Shown piece by piece: positions 50,835 to 60,391 of a stretch of DNA of 64,000 nt (positions are counted from its first letter, which is position 1; the number at the start of each line of letters is the position of its first letter). Both the position numbers and the translations under genes were made by a program. Source of the DNA: Sphingobacterium puteale. GTDB lineage: Bacteria; Bacteroidota; Bacteroidia; Sphingobacteriales; Sphingobacteriaceae. The notes under the pieces are model-generated. The model searched no databases and had not been told where the DNA came from. It saw nothing but the letters and a program-made list of their open reading frames with translations. Location: contig NZ_RBWS01000007.1 of the NCBI RefSeq assembly GCF_003627955.1, forward strand, positions 310,001 to 374,000. Direction: 5' to 3'.

Positions 50835-52133
50835 ATGATAGGTCAACTAATATTTGCAGTTTGTTTTCTGGGCGCGCTATTTTTTTTTAGTAAAAATGCA
50901 CGGCGGATCTATAGTAATATCAAATTAGGTCGCGAGTTAGATCGTTCTGATAGGCCTTCTGAGCGTTGGAGAACAATGCTTTTGGTTGCCTTTGGGCAAA
51001 AAAAGATGTTTAAGCGCATTATTCCTGCCATTCTGCACTTATTTGTCTATTTAGGCTTTGTCATCATCAATATTGAAATGTTGGAGATCATTATTGATGG
51101 TTTATTCGGAACTCATCGGGTATTTTCGTTTTTGGGAAGTTTTTATAATTTCTTGATCGGCTCATTTGAATGGCTGGCACTTGGGGTATGGGTATCCTGC
51201 TTAGTCTTCCTGATTCGAAGAAATGTCATTCGAGTAAATCGCCTAAACGGTAAAGAGCTTAATAATTGGCCCAAAACCGACGCTAATATGATCTTGGTCA
51301 CAGAAATTCTGCTGATGTCGGCTTTTCTGCTGATGAATGCAACCGATCTTAAATTACAGCTTTATGGATTCGAACACTTTAAGTCTGTTGGTTCGTTTCC
51401 GGTAAGCCACTATCTCTTGCCCTATTTGCCAACCTCAACTGCGACTTTATATATCATCGAAAGATCTTGTTGGTGGTTTCATATATTAGGTGTATTGGCT
51501 TTTTTAAACTATCTCCCCTATTCAAAACACTTGCATATCATACTCGCTTTTCCCAACACCTATTTTTCAAATCTGTATGCCAAAGGAAAATTATCCAATA
51601 TGGCTGCTGTGACAAATGAAGTAAAAGCAATGCTTGATCCAAGCTTTACGCCCCCCTCTTCGGATGGGATAGCTCGTTTTGGAGCTAAAGATGTTCAGGA
51701 TTTAACATGGAAAAGCCTTTTGGATGCCTATACTTGCACCGAATGTGGCCGTTGCACATCCTCCTGTCCTGCCAATATCACAGGAAAACTTCTGTCACCC
51801 CGAAAAATAATGATGGACACAAGAGATAGGCTAACTGAAGTAGGTAATAACATTAAGGTAAACGGCAGTTTCGTGGAGGATGGCAAGTCTCTTATCGATA
51901 CCTATATCAGTCGGGAAGAATTATGGGCTTGCACAAGCTGCAATGCCTGTGTAGAGCAATGTCCTGTCAATATTAACCCATTGGACATTATTGTAGAACT
52001 TCGTCGGTTTGCGGTTATGGAGGAATCTCAGGCGCCCGCAAGTATTAATAATATGTTTGGAAACATTGAGAATAATGGTGCTCCATGGAAGTATGCACAA
52101 ATGGATCGCGCAAATTGGACTCAACAACAATAG
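50835..52133 (+). CDS. Membrane (Fe-S)-binding oxidoreductase subunit
   Basis: The 432-residue protein has an N-terminal membrane domain with about five or six helices (about 1-240) resembling the nitrate reductase gamma/heterodisulfide reductase E type. Two 4Fe-4S motifs follow: CTECGRCTSSCP (about 300) and CTSCNACVEQCP (about 375). This is the electron-input half of a GlpC/HdrD-like module. The partner with CCG domains is encoded 4 nt downstream. It probably passes electrons between the quinone pool and a soluble donor or acceptor, possibly lactate or fatty-acid-derived. The partner is not identifiable from this window. Confidence 0.85.
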   Translation: MIGQLIFAVCFLGALFFFSKNARRIYSNIKLGRELDRSDRPSERWRTMLLVAFGQKKMFKRIIPAILHLFVYLGFVIINIEMLEIIIDGLFGTHRVFSFLGSFYNFLIGSFEWLALGVWVSCLVFLIRRNVIRVNRLNGKELNNWPKTDANMILVTEILLMSAFLLMNATDLKLQLYGFEHFKSVGSFPVSHYLLPYLPTSTATLYIIERSCWWFHILGVLAFLNYLPYSKHLHIILAFPNTYFSNLYAKGKLSNMAAVTNEVKAMLDPSFTPPSSDGIARFGAKDVQDLTWKSLLDAYTCTECGRCTSSCPANITGKLLSPRKIMMDTRDRLTEVGNNIKVNGSFVEDGKSLIDTYISREELWACTSCNACVEQCPVNINPLDIIVELRRFAVMEESQAPASINNMFGNIENNGAPWKYAQMDRANWTQQQ

Positions 52134-52137
52134 TTTA

Positions 52138-52935
52138 ATGATGGAAAATGAATTGAAAGTTCCAACAGTCGCTGAACTGTTAGCTAAGGGAAAAACTCCC
52201 GATATATTATTTTGGGTGGGTTGTGCCGGTAGCTTTGATGAACGCGCGCAAAAAATAACACGTGATATCTGTAGAATTCTCCAACACGTTGGTATTAACT
52301 ATGCTATTCTTGGAACGGAGGAAAGTTGTACGGGTGATCCTGCTAAGAGAAGTGGAAATGAGTTTTTATTTCAGATGCAAGCCATGATGAATATAGAGGT
52401 TCTGAATGGATACGAAATCAAAAAAATCGTAACCGCTTGTCCCCACTGTTTTAACACGCTTAAAAATGAATATCCTGCTTTGGGTGGTCATTATGAAGTC
52501 ATTCATCATACGCAATTGATCCAGAGTCTCATTGACGAGGGCAAGTTGAAACCAGCTGACAATAACATCTTTAAGGGAAAAAAAATAACCTATCATGATC
52601 CTTGCTACCTAGGGCGCGCAAACGAAGTCTATGAAGCACCTCGAAAAGTTCTTGAAAGTCTAGATGCACAACTTGTTGAATTAAAACGCTGCAAAAGCAA
52701 CGGTCTATGCTGCGGCGCCGGCGGGGGCCAAATGTTTAAAGAACCCGAACCAGGCAAAAAAGATATCAACATTGAGCGCATTGAAGAGGTAATAGGAATA
52801 CAGCCACAGGTTGTTGCTGCAGCATGTCCTTTCTGTATGACGATGTTAAAGGACGGTGTAAAAATAAAAGAGAAGGAGTCCGAAATAGAAGTACTCGATA
52901 TTGCAGAAATAACAGCCCGGGCAAATAAACTTTAA
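52138..52935 (+). CDS. (Fe-S)-binding protein with two CCG domains (HdrB/GlpC-like)
   Basis: The start is set at the ATG at 52138, 4 nt after the stop of the upstream subunit (another ATG follows at 52141). A longer reading would overlap that gene by 125 nt. The protein has 265 residues. Two cysteine-rich CCG domains are present: ESCTGDPAKRSG ... TACPHCFNTLKNEYP and DPCYLGRANEVYEAPR ... LCCGAGGGQMF ... AACPFCMTML. These bind a non-cubane iron-sulfur cluster in heterodisulfide reductase-like complexes. It completes the electron-transfer module with the membrane subunit. A terminator follows. Confidence 0.88.
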   Translation: MMENELKVPTVAELLAKGKTPDILFWVGCAGSFDERAQKITRDICRILQHVGINYAILGTEESCTGDPAKRSGNEFLFQMQAMMNIEVLNGYEIKKIVTACPHCFNTLKNEYPALGGHYEVIHHTQLIQSLIDEGKLKPADNNIFKGKKITYHDPCYLGRANEVYEAPRKVLESLDAQLVELKRCKSNGLCCGAGGGQMFKEPEPGKKDINIERIEEVIGIQPQVVAAACPFCMTMLKDGVKIKEKESEIEVLDIAEITARANKL

Positions 52936-52969
52936 CTATTTCAGTTTAGAAATCATGATATAAAATAAG

Positions 52970-52995
52970 AAGGCTCGATCCGAAGATCAAGCCTT
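52970..52995 (+). terminator. Terminator after the Fe-S operon
   Basis: AAGGCTCGATC pairs with GATCAAGCCTT (one mismatch, CGAA tetraloop) and is followed by TTTTG. Confidence 0.85.
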
Positions 52996-53000
52996 TTTTG

Positions 53001-54015
53001 TTAAAAGGATATTCCCCTTTAACGTTGCTAAAAGCTAGCTGTCATAGGCACCCCGCCGGTTAAAATATGGGTACCTATGATCGAGCTAACGATGGGTAAA
53101 TTTCTCCTATTCCCCATCAATCAAACCAAGTTGATAGCCATTTCAAAGATAGAGCGCATTACCCAACTATCTATTGACCATTTTCTAGAAAAAATTGATC
53201 AAATCGTAAATTTCAAAAAAATCAATGGTTTCCTCAGGGACGACAGCAAAATCCAAAAATTGTAGTCTCTATATTCTGATTTAATAAAATCTGGTGTAGG
53301 AAAATCAATAAATGGCTGTCAGCGCGTCAATGGAGCAGCCGACACATCCATCTATCTTTTGCCCAACGGAATAAAATTACCGCATTGGCCTTATGGCGCT
53401 CAACATAAATAACCCCTCCTGTGTGGCCGCTTTTGAATCAATACGTCAATGAATCCTTTTGTCGGTATCCAAACGGACAAAACCTACCTTATCCGATAGA
53501 TATAAATCTCTTTCTGCTCGACCGTATCAACTTATATGGGATATCTTTCATGACCATCCTGAAAAAAACGGTTGCGCCAAAATTTCCATCAAAAATTTAA
53601 TAATGTTTCCAATGGGCCTTAATACCCGAATATTTCAACATAACATTTAAGAGAATCGTCCAGGCTATCAGACGTGTAAAAACAAAATCAAATTTATCTG
53701 CTTCAAATGTAAATCCCGGGCAACAATAACAGGATAATCTATAGACAAATTGAATGCATTGGAAACTTGCTTTACTTCATGGATCATATTTGGAGAGAGT
53801 AACAGTCACATGAAACGCTGTGCATCAAGACAAAAAGGAGCAGTAATTAATAGAAGTATAACAAGGTTTTTGAATTATAACCTAATTAGATAAAGACTTT
53901 TTGTTATAAAACCTCGAAACAATATTAAAATGCAATAAGAATGGTCTTCACAAAGAATAAGAGCCATATGAAGACCATATTAGAAAGCAAAAACCGTTAA
54001 AACAACAACGTTTTT
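53001..54015. other. Gene-poor stretch, probably decayed sequence
   Basis: About 1 kb holds no convincing gene. Two short plus-strand frames (53077-53265 and 53459-53650) have no family I recognise. The minus strand between about 53330 and 53530 has stop-broken protein-like segments (such as RDLYLSDKVGFVRLDTDK). A plus-strand fragment near 53685-53740 (KFICFKCKSRATITG, then a stop) looks like a zinc-ribbon remnant of the kind found in transposases. I read the stretch as a scar of lost genes or a mobile element. This is a weak inference. Confidence 0.35.
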
Positions 54016-54612
54016 TTAAATCTCATTTTTTTCGATCCATTTCGTTACTGCCTGTGGGGCATAGTTTTCCATCTGATCTAAAAGTTCTTCAATTGTCTGG
54101 CCGACCAAGAGCATCTCGCGGTTCTCCGGTCTTAAAAGCCCTTCATGAACCATATGGTCCATAAACTTGATTAGGTGGTCATAAAACCCGTTAATATTCA
54201 ATAATCCCACAGGTTTTCCATGTAGCCCCAATTGCGCCCAGGTCGTCATTTCAAAAAGCTCCTCCAGTGTTCCAAATCCACCGGGCAGTGCAATTACTCC
54301 TTCAGCATATTCATTCATGATTCTTTTACGATCATGCATACTGTCTACTATGATTAACTTCGTTACGCCTCGATGTTCCCGCTCTTTTGAGTTTAAAAAA
54401 TGGGGAATAACGCCAATGACTGAACCACCTTTTTCCAGAACGGCATTTGCAACCACGCCCATTAATCCAGCGCGTCCACCGCCATATACCAATTGAACAT
54501 TCCGTTGCGCAAAAGTGTAACCTACGTATTTAGCCTGATCTTCATATATGGTAGAATTGCCCAAACTGGAAGCGCAAAATACAACAATGCTTTTGATTTT
54601 ATTCATACACAA
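54016..54612 (-). CDS. LOG family protein (cytokinin riboside phosphoribohydrolase type)
   Basis: The 198-residue protein (start possibly two codons later) has the Rossmann-like LOG fold with GGGRAGLMG (44-52), MHDRKRIM (93-100), and the signature PGGFGTLEE (110-118). LOG proteins cleave ribose 5-phosphate from nucleotide monophosphates. In bacteria the physiological substrate is usually AMP or an unknown nucleotide. It lies 18 nt downstream of the aldehyde dehydrogenase gene on the same strand and is probably co-transcribed. Confidence 0.92.
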   Translation of the reverse strand: MCMNKIKSIVVFCASSLGNSTIYEDQAKYVGYTFAQRNVQLVYGGGRAGLMGVVANAVLEKGGSVIGVIPHFLNSKEREHRGVTKLIIVDSMHDRKRIMNEYAEGVIALPGGFGTLEELFEMTTWAQLGLHGKPVGLLNINGFYDHLIKFMDHMVHEGLLRPENREMLLVGQTIEELLDQMENYAPQAVTKWIEKNEI

Positions 54613-54630
54613 GTATAAAAAATAAGCAGC

Positions 54631-56022
54631 CTAAATCCATTTTTTTAGCAATTTAAATATTCCATTTTTATAAGGCGGATAAATCCATTTCGAAAGATCA
54701 TATTTAGATTGACGCATTACAGCACGCTCATGTGAAAATGCCTTGAAGCCAAAAAAACCATGGCAGCTTCCTTGGCCACTACCGTTTATGCCTCCGAACG
54801 GTAAATGGGGATTAGAGACATGGATGAGCACATCATTGACACAGACACCTCCGGAAGCTATCTGTTGGATGATAAGCTGGGTATGGTGCTTGCTTTCGCT
54901 AAAAATATACAATGCCAATGGTTTTTCGTCTTGATTTACGATAGAAATTGCGTCTTCCAATTTGTCATAAGTTATAATAGGAAGGATGGGGCCGAATATT
55001 TCTTCGCTCATGATCGCATTATCCAAAGAAACGCCTGTCAACAAGGTCGGATTTAAAGTTAAATCTTCCGACAGCAAGCCTCCTTCAACCAGCGTTGCCC
55101 CACCTTCAACAGATCTTGCGATCAAAGTACTGAGGCGATCAGCATGCTTCTGATTGATAATCTTAGCATAACGCGTTGGGTCTATTTCACCACTCCCTGT
55201 AAAAAACATTTTTTTTACAGCATTTAAGTAATGTTTTACAAATTCATCCCGCAATCCATTTGGAAGAAGAACATAGTCTGGAGCAATACAAGTTTGCCCT
55301 GCATTGATCAATTTTCCCCAGGCTACTTTATTTGCCGCCTTTTCAAGATGAGCTGTTTCATCCAGTATAACCGGTGATTTCCCGCCGAGCTCCAAGGTTA
55401 CGGAACTTAAATGATCAGAAGCAGCTCTCATAATCTGTTTGCCCACCACTGAACTACCGGTAAAAAAAATATGATCAAAAGGAAGTTTCAGAAGAGTCTC
55501 CGCTGTAGACTTTTCACCTTCGATACAAACGATTTCTTTGCAATCAAATGCTTCGGAAATCATCATCCGAATTACGGATGAAGTATATGGACTATGTTCA
55601 GACGGCTTCAAAACAATACAGTTACCTGCAGCAATAGCTGACACCAAAGGGCTCATGGTAAGCTGAAAGGGATAATTCCAGGGAGATATAATCAGAACAG
55701 TCCCTTTCGGTTGATATACAATCGAACTTTTTGCCAGTAGGTTCGTCAATGACCTTCCCACGCGTTTTGGCCGCATCCATGTTCGCAAATGACGAATAGC
55801 AAATTTGATTTCACCATAAATAAATAATACCTCGCTTATTGCAGCTTCATTTTTTGATTTGCGTAAATCTTTTGCCAGTGCTTCATAAATTAAATCTTCT
55901 TTGCTTTCAATTACACGACGTAATTTGCGTAACTTTTCTATCCGTTCATTGACATCACTAAGTCGCAATTCAACTTTAAAAATTTGCTGTTTCTGAAATA
56001 TGGAATCTATTTGATCGATCAT
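54631..56022 (-). CDS. Aldehyde dehydrogenase (NAD(P)-dependent, class 3-like)
   Basis: This 463-residue enzyme has the NAD-binding block VLIISPWNYPFQL, the catalytic Glu211 (TLELGGKSP) and the catalytic Cys245 (NAGQTCIAPDY). Length and the hydrophobic Trp/Tyr-rich C-terminus (SKWIYPPYKNGIFKLLKKW) fit the fatty-aldehyde/class 3 branch, so it may be a membrane-linked dehydrogenase of long-chain aldehydes. The substrate is inferred from branch, not shown. The broken cytochrome gene lies upstream. Confidence 0.92.
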   Translation of the reverse strand: MIDQIDSIFQKQQIFKVELRLSDVNERIEKLRKLRRVIESKEDLIYEALAKDLRKSKNEAAISEVLFIYGEIKFAIRHLRTWMRPKRVGRSLTNLLAKSSIVYQPKGTVLIISPWNYPFQLTMSPLVSAIAAGNCIVLKPSEHSPYTSSVIRMMISEAFDCKEIVCIEGEKSTAETLLKLPFDHIFFTGSSVVGKQIMRAASDHLSSVTLELGGKSPVILDETAHLEKAANKVAWGKLINAGQTCIAPDYVLLPNGLRDEFVKHYLNAVKKMFFTGSGEIDPTRYAKIINQKHADRLSTLIARSVEGGATLVEGGLLSEDLTLNPTLLTGVSLDNAIMSEEIFGPILPIITYDKLEDAISIVNQDEKPLALYIFSESKHHTQLIIQQIASGGVCVNDVLIHVSNPHLPFGGINGSGQGSCHGFFGFKAFSHERAVMRQSKYDLSKWIYPPYKNGIFKLLKKWI

Positions 56023-56033
56023 GTTATTCGAAG

Positions 56034-57039
56034 TTACTTTTTCTTTGGCATATTATCTATCCATTGTCGAATCAAATCCACCTTCCTTATGGATTATACT
56101 TCGGGCCAATTCAGGCATTGCTGTCCCGGGTTCTGTACTATTCATTCGATATAATAAGATAGAATGCGCTGAATCTCCGGGTATAATATCATAGTTTAGC
56201 CCACCTGCTCCCCCTCCTACTGATACAGGGGCCTTATCCACACCCAGACGTGCAGGAGTATCCTCTTCGTAGTTGAGAAATAATCCTGTGTTAAACGCAT
56301 CCCCGCCTTTTGTATGACAATGGGCGCAATTGACATCTAAATAAGCCCGGGAACGATCTTCAAGACTAAATTTAGTCTTATCTGCCCATATCGGCAATTG
56401 CGCGACATACTTTAAGTCGGGCATATTTTTCAACAATCCCCTGGCAGTCCAGTGAGCCAATTGATTGACAGAATCGCCTGAATGGACAAAATTCAGATTA
56501 CGGGCGTTAGGACCTATTGGCATTAATTGCGATGAACTATTATGACAACGCTTACAGTCATTGGTATTTGGCACCATATAATTTGTCCTATGCCTATTCC
56601 CCTTGTTATCCACCAAAGTGATCGCCAACTTCGCCCCACGAATATGCTTAATGGCATCTGTTTGCTCCACATTCCAAAGGTAGTTCATGACTTTCCAGTT
56701 ATGATCCGCGGGGTCTTTGACCAATAAACGTGTTTCAATAATAATCTTCTGCCCCTGAACATTAATATAGGAGAAATTTTTAACGATTATTGTTGAATCC
56801 GAAAAATCTAAAGGTCCTTGTGACGTGTACGCAATTGATTTTCCAGAAGAAACAAAAATAAAACGATCTTTAACAGTATAATCTGAAAACAAAGGTGTAC
56901 TTAATTCATATGGGAGAATACCTTCTTTCGGCAATAGATCACTCAACTTTCCCTTGAAAAATCCATAATCAGAAAGCTTCTCTTTAAACACGAATGAACT
57001 ACTGACCTGTTCCGATTTATTGTTCCCCTGTCGGCAGCT
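56034..57039 (-). pseudogene. Decayed SO2930-type diheme cytochrome c lipoprotein gene
   Basis: A 312-codon frame (56053-56991, GTG start) encodes a diheme cytochrome c-like protein with two CxxCH sites (CKRCHN, CAHCHT) and the family segment PGTAMPELARSIIHKEG. Two lesions stand out. First, upstream of the GTG the frame stays open to a Ser-Cys-Arg-Gln lipobox-like start (Cys at 57034-57036), but a stop codon (57040-57042) directly precedes it, so no signal peptide is encoded. Second, near the 3' end the frame slips: in another frame the expected C-terminus VDLIRQWIDNMPKKK appears and ends at 56034. One indel near 56078 explains this. Without a signal a c-type cytochrome cannot receive haem, so I call it a pseudogene. 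Confidence 0.75.
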
Positions 57040-57210
57040 TTAAATTTACCATTTCATAAGTATTTTTAGATTTACTATCGTAAAAAACGTAGTTTTTAAA
57101 TGCCTACTTCCGGTTATTTATTTTCTTGCCTTATGAAAAGATTAAAAAAACAAAAATGAATTATAATTGTAAAGAGAAAGTGACATTCAACAATTTAAAA
57201 AAATATCAAC

Positions 57211-57882
57211 ATGTACAAGATTATGAATATGATAGCGATTGCAGGCTTTAGCGCAGTACTCCTTTCATCAACCCCAGCTTCAAAGCAAACAGCAAATCAT
57301 CGCTATGCGATTGAAGCAATTGAACAAAGTCAGCTCACAAAAGACCAAGAGGGCACAGATTCCCTATTGCAATACTTTAATGAGACAACGAACGAACTTG
57401 AAAAACAAGTTGCCGGACTCAGTCAGGCTCAGTTACAATTTAAATCTGCTCCGGAAAAATGGTCAATCAGCCAATGCCTGGAACACATTGTACTATCTGA
57501 ACGAATGATATTTGACATGGCAAAAGCAGCATTGACAAAGGCGCCACAACCCGAAAGAAAGAGCGAAGTGCAAATGACCGACGACAATCTAAAAACGACA
57601 ATTACTGATCGAAGCCATAAATTTCAGGCTCCGAAAGAACTTCAGCCGACCGGTATCTACAAAGATTCCAAAACGGCTTTGGCTGATTTTCGTGCTGCGC
57701 GACAACCAGTAATCGATTACATTACGAAAGCAGATGTGAAAGACCTTCGCAATCATATCAACGATTACCCAACAGGCGTCGTCGACGGTTACCAAGGTTT
57801 GATGTTTATTGCCGCACATTGTGCCCGGCACACCAAACAGATTGCAGAGATAAAAGCGGATCCTAACTTTCCAAAACAATAA
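57211..57882 (+). CDS. Exported DinB-family protein
   Basis: The protein has 223 residues with a signal-like N-terminus (MIAIAGFSAVLLSSTPASK). The DinB/YfiT-type four-helix bundle follows: LLQYFNETTNELEKQVAGLS, WSISQCLEHIVLSERMIFD (first metal His) and GLMFIAAHCARHTKQIAEIK (last His residues). The three His residues form the usual nickel or zinc site. DinB-fold proteins include thiol-dependent detoxification enzymes, but most are uncharacterised. It is followed after 4 nt by an SRPBCC protein and is probably co-transcribed with it. Confidence 0.85.
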   Translation: MYKIMNMIAIAGFSAVLLSSTPASKQTANHRYAIEAIEQSQLTKDQEGTDSLLQYFNETTNELEKQVAGLSQAQLQFKSAPEKWSISQCLEHIVLSERMIFDMAKAALTKAPQPERKSEVQMTDDNLKTTITDRSHKFQAPKELQPTGIYKDSKTALADFRAARQPVIDYITKADVKDLRNHINDYPTGVVDGYQGLMFIAAHCARHTKQIAEIKADPNFPKQ

Positions 57883-57886
57883 GATT

Positions 57887-58336
57887 ATGAAGAAAATGAA
57901 TTATCAGATCATCATCGACGCGACGATTGATCATGTGTTTGAGACAATGCTCAATAAAGAAACCTATAAAAAGTGGACGGCTGCCTTCAATCCAACTTCT
58001 GATTTTGAAGGTAGCTGGGAAAAGGGTTCCAAGATTTATTTCACAGGCATTAATAAAGATGGTGAAAAAGAAGGCATGGTTGCGGAGATAGCCGAAAATA
58101 TTCCAAATAAATACATCTCCATTCGTCATTACGGTATATTAGACAAAGGCAAAGAGATCACCGAAGGACCGGCTGTCGAAGATTGGGCCGGCTCATTGGA
58201 GAATTATAGTTTTACCGAGCTTGATGGTAAAACATTATTAAAAGTTGATGTAGACACCAATGAAGAGTATATTGAATATTTTGATGAATCGTGGCCAAAA
58301 GCTTTACAAATACTTAAAGAAATCAGTGAAAAATAA
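57887..58336 (+). CDS. SRPBCC (AHSA1/START-like) domain protein
   Basis: This 149-residue single-domain protein (start possibly three codons later, MNYQIII) contains the helix-grip fold elements DATIDHVFETMLNKETYKKW and FEGSWEKGSKIYFTG near the N-terminus, then GMVAEIAENIPNKYISIRHYG and a C-terminal long helix (ESWPKALQILKEISE). Such proteins bind hydrophobic ligands or modify Hsp90-like partners. It follows the DinB gene by 4 nt. Confidence 0.88.
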   Translation: MKKMNYQIIIDATIDHVFETMLNKETYKKWTAAFNPTSDFEGSWEKGSKIYFTGINKDGEKEGMVAEIAENIPNKYISIRHYGILDKGKEITEGPAVEDWAGSLENYSFTELDGKTLLKVDVDTNEEYIEYFDESWPKALQILKEISEK

Positions 58337-58383
58337 TAATCGACAGGATAGATCTCCATAAAAAGATGCTATCGTTGGAATAG

Positions 58384-58422
58384 AAAAAAGGCCAAATCTT
58401 ATTTAAAGATTTGGCCTTTTTT
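58384..58422. terminator. Bidirectional terminator between SRPBCC gene and tRNA-Leu
   Basis: A perfect 17-bp stem (58384-58400 with 58406-58422) with inner GGCCAAATCTT / AAGATTTGGCC has T-tracts on both strands, so it ends both the plus-strand operon and the minus-strand tRNA. Confidence 0.92.
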
Positions 58423-58425
58423 AAG

Positions 58426-58509
58426 TGCCCAGGAGCAGATTCGAACTGCCACGCCCATACGAGCGCCACCCCCTCAAGATGGTGCGTCTACCAATTTCGC
58501 CACCTGGGC
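58426..58509 (-). tRNA. tRNA-Leu (anticodon GAG)
   Basis: On the minus strand an 84-nt tRNA with a long variable arm folds fully. The acceptor GCCCAGG pairs with CCTGGGC, with discriminator A. The anticodon stem CCATC / GGTGG closes the loop TTGAGGG, so the anticodon is GAG, reading CUU/CUC leucine codons. The T arm contains GTTCGAATC. CCA is not encoded. Long variable arm and anticodon agree on leucine. Confidence 0.97.
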
Positions 58510-58583
58510 TCATATTCGCCTTTGGTATCACAAAAATAAATATTTTTCCTTCTTTTGCAAGGCGAAAAATGCTTTTTCATGCT

Positions 58584-59462
58584 TTATTTCACTAAATTCC
58601 TATTGATCAAGGTTCTAATTACACCATCAACCAAACCAACACGGGGTACAATGATCTGCTTTAGCCTTCCATGCTTCATAATCGTCAGAAAAATCTCACT
58701 TGCAGGAATGATGACGTCAGCTCTATCTTCATTGAGTCCCAATAAAATAATACGTTCTTTTAAAGAAAATGATGCCAAATGTTCATAAACAGCTTTTAAT
58801 TTGGCGTATGATAATGGCTTATCAACTTTTTCATCAGACAATCGCGCTAATTTATTGATGTTGCCTCCTGTTCCGATCCCAATGACTTGTTTATACATAT
58901 GCGTATTGCTTCGAACCCACTCTTTAAGCTCGTCCCAGGTTTCTGTTTTATCCTGATTATCCAAGATACGTATCGTACCTAAATTAAAGGACCTGGAATT
59001 TACCAGAACACCATTCGCAAATAAAGATAATTCAGTACTACCGCCACCTACATCAATATAAAGATACACCTTATCTTTTTCCATCTTATTATCCCAATGG
59101 CTATTGTAGATAATCTCAGCTTCCTTAGCCCCCTCTATAATATCTATATTGATCCCGTTTTTCTTAATTTCCGCAACAATATCGGCACCATTTTTGGCAT
59201 CACGCATCGCAGAGGTTGCACAAGCCATATAGTCTTCCACATGATAAACATCCATCAGTTCACGAAATGCTTTCATTGTTTTTATCAAGCTCTCTGCCTT
59301 TCTAGGAGAAATTTCCTGTTGAATAAATGCATCATCGCCCAGACGTAAAGGAACACGTAAAAGCGTATTTTTTTTAAAATTGTATTGATCCTTTTGGCCA
59401 ATGATATCAGCGATCAAAAGACGGACCGCATTGGAGCCTATGTCTATAGCAGCGTATCTCAC
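58584..59462 (-). CDS. Ppx/GppA phosphatase family protein
   Basis: The 292-residue protein is of the ASKHA fold. The phosphate 1 motif is AAIDIGSNAVRLLIA (residues 4-18), the phosphate 2 motif is YIDVGGGSTELSLF, and the adenosine-type motif is IGIGTGGNINKL. Length equals single-domain exopolyphosphatase/guanosine pentaphosphatase-like proteins, without the C-terminal HD domain of E. coli Ppx/GppA. It degrades polyphosphate or pppGpp; which one cannot be told. It stands alone between the tRNA and a 308-nt gap. Confidence 0.9.
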   Translation of the reverse strand: MRYAAIDIGSNAVRLLIADIIGQKDQYNFKKNTLLRVPLRLGDDAFIQQEISPRKAESLIKTMKAFRELMDVYHVEDYMACATSAMRDAKNGADIVAEIKKNGINIDIIEGAKEAEIIYNSHWDNKMEKDKVYLYIDVGGGSTELSLFANGVLVNSRSFNLGTIRILDNQDKTETWDELKEWVRSNTHMYKQVIGIGTGGNINKLARLSDEKVDKPLSYAKLKAVYEHLASFSLKERIILLGLNEDRADVIIPASEIFLTIMKHGRLKQIIVPRVGLVDGVIRTLINRNLVK

Positions 59463-59770
59463 GTTATATTGTTTCTTATATATTATTTGATTAAATCATG
59501 CTAAAATAAACACAGTTATTAACAACTGCATTATAGCAATGTTAAGTTATTATTAATTTAACAACTCAACAAATCATTTCTTTTCTGATTCTCCTGTATT
59601 ATTAATGGGAAACCGTATCTATTCCCTTCCCGAAAAATCCCGCCAAAACTGATTACAGCGTTATAGACCTATCATTTATCTACAAGGAAGGAATGACAAG
59701 GAAACGATCGCATAAAAAAAGGAATATTCACCGGAGTAAATATTCCTTTTTCTTATTATATAGTCTCTAC
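59463..59770. other. Gap with terminator upstream of the Ppx/GppA gene
   Basis: The stretch holds a terminator hairpin at 59714-59751 (AAAAAAAGGAATATT pairing with AATATTCCTTTTT, CGGA loop). It follows the DUF4142 gene on the minus strand. The remaining sequence is A/T-rich and shows no ORF or recognisable promoter. Confidence 0.5.
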
Positions 59771-60316
59771 TTAATGATGACCGTGCCCTTCCACTTTACC
59801 ACCAGCTAATTTATAGATTTCTTCCACTTTCTTCAAAGATTCTTCCGAAATATGAATAACCTCTTTATTGGTGTTATGTTCTTCGTGGGACAATCTGCTA
59901 TTGATCTCACCTTGTTTTTCCATTACCAATGCTAAAAACGCTTTATCATTGAATGCCGCAGTGCTGTCTGATCCGATTGACGTCGGAGTCTGAAACGCTG
60001 GTACACCACGCTGCGTATCGCCTACATGCAGCTCCTTTGACAAACCGTCCAATTCAGGCAATACAGTCGCATAAGCTTCTTTAATTTTAGCCGCTACATT
60101 CTTCACTTCTGCTGAAGTAGATTGTTTTGCCGCTACGTCTGCAAGATTCACTAGATAGTTTCCGTTCTCACCAACGAATTTAATCATTGCAAAAGCATCG
60201 CCATCTGCTAAAGATGCATTGGCATATTGACGCTGTCTATTTGCAGCTGTTTCACCACAAGACGCAAATAAAGTACTTGCACAAGCAGCTGCAATAAATA
60301 ACTTATTAATCTTCAT
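59771..60316 (-). CDS. DUF4142 lipoprotein
   Basis: The 181-residue protein has a lipoprotein signal (STLFASCGET, Cys at about 20). The mature part is a four-helix bundle of the DUF4142 type: GDAFAMIKFVGENGNYLVNLA, AEVKNVAAKIKEAYATVL, and AFNDKAFLALVMEKQGEINS. The C-terminus is His-rich (VEGHGHH), which could bind metal. DUF4142 proteins resemble ferritin-like or stress-induced envelope proteins. The function is unknown. It is monocistronic. Confidence 0.85.
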   Translation of the reverse strand: MKINKLFIAAACASTLFASCGETAANRQRQYANASLADGDAFAMIKFVGENGNYLVNLADVAAKQSTSAEVKNVAAKIKEAYATVLPELDGLSKELHVGDTQRGVPAFQTPTSIGSDSTAAFNDKAFLALVMEKQGEINSRLSHEEHNTNKEVIHISEESLKKVEEIYKLAGGKVEGHGHH

Positions 60317-60391
60317 ATCAATTTTGTTAATTATACAAAAGTAGATAAAATATACATTCTTCGAAACCTAATCAGCGAAAAGAAGCAAAAA

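Noticed and set aside
52009..52137. Longer N-terminus for the CCG-domain protein
   Set aside because: It would overlap the upstream gene by 125 nt; the ATG at 52138 directly follows the upstream stop and precedes the family's usual start.
53077..53265. Plus-strand ORF of 62 codons, vaguely like a transposase N-terminus
   Set aside because: The similarity rests on a few residues (DHFLEKIDQIV) and there are no inverted repeats or DDE residues around it.
53685..53880. Possible IS1595-type transposase remnant
   Set aside because: Only a short Cys-x2-Cys fragment fits, interrupted by a stop; too weak to annotate as a mobile element.
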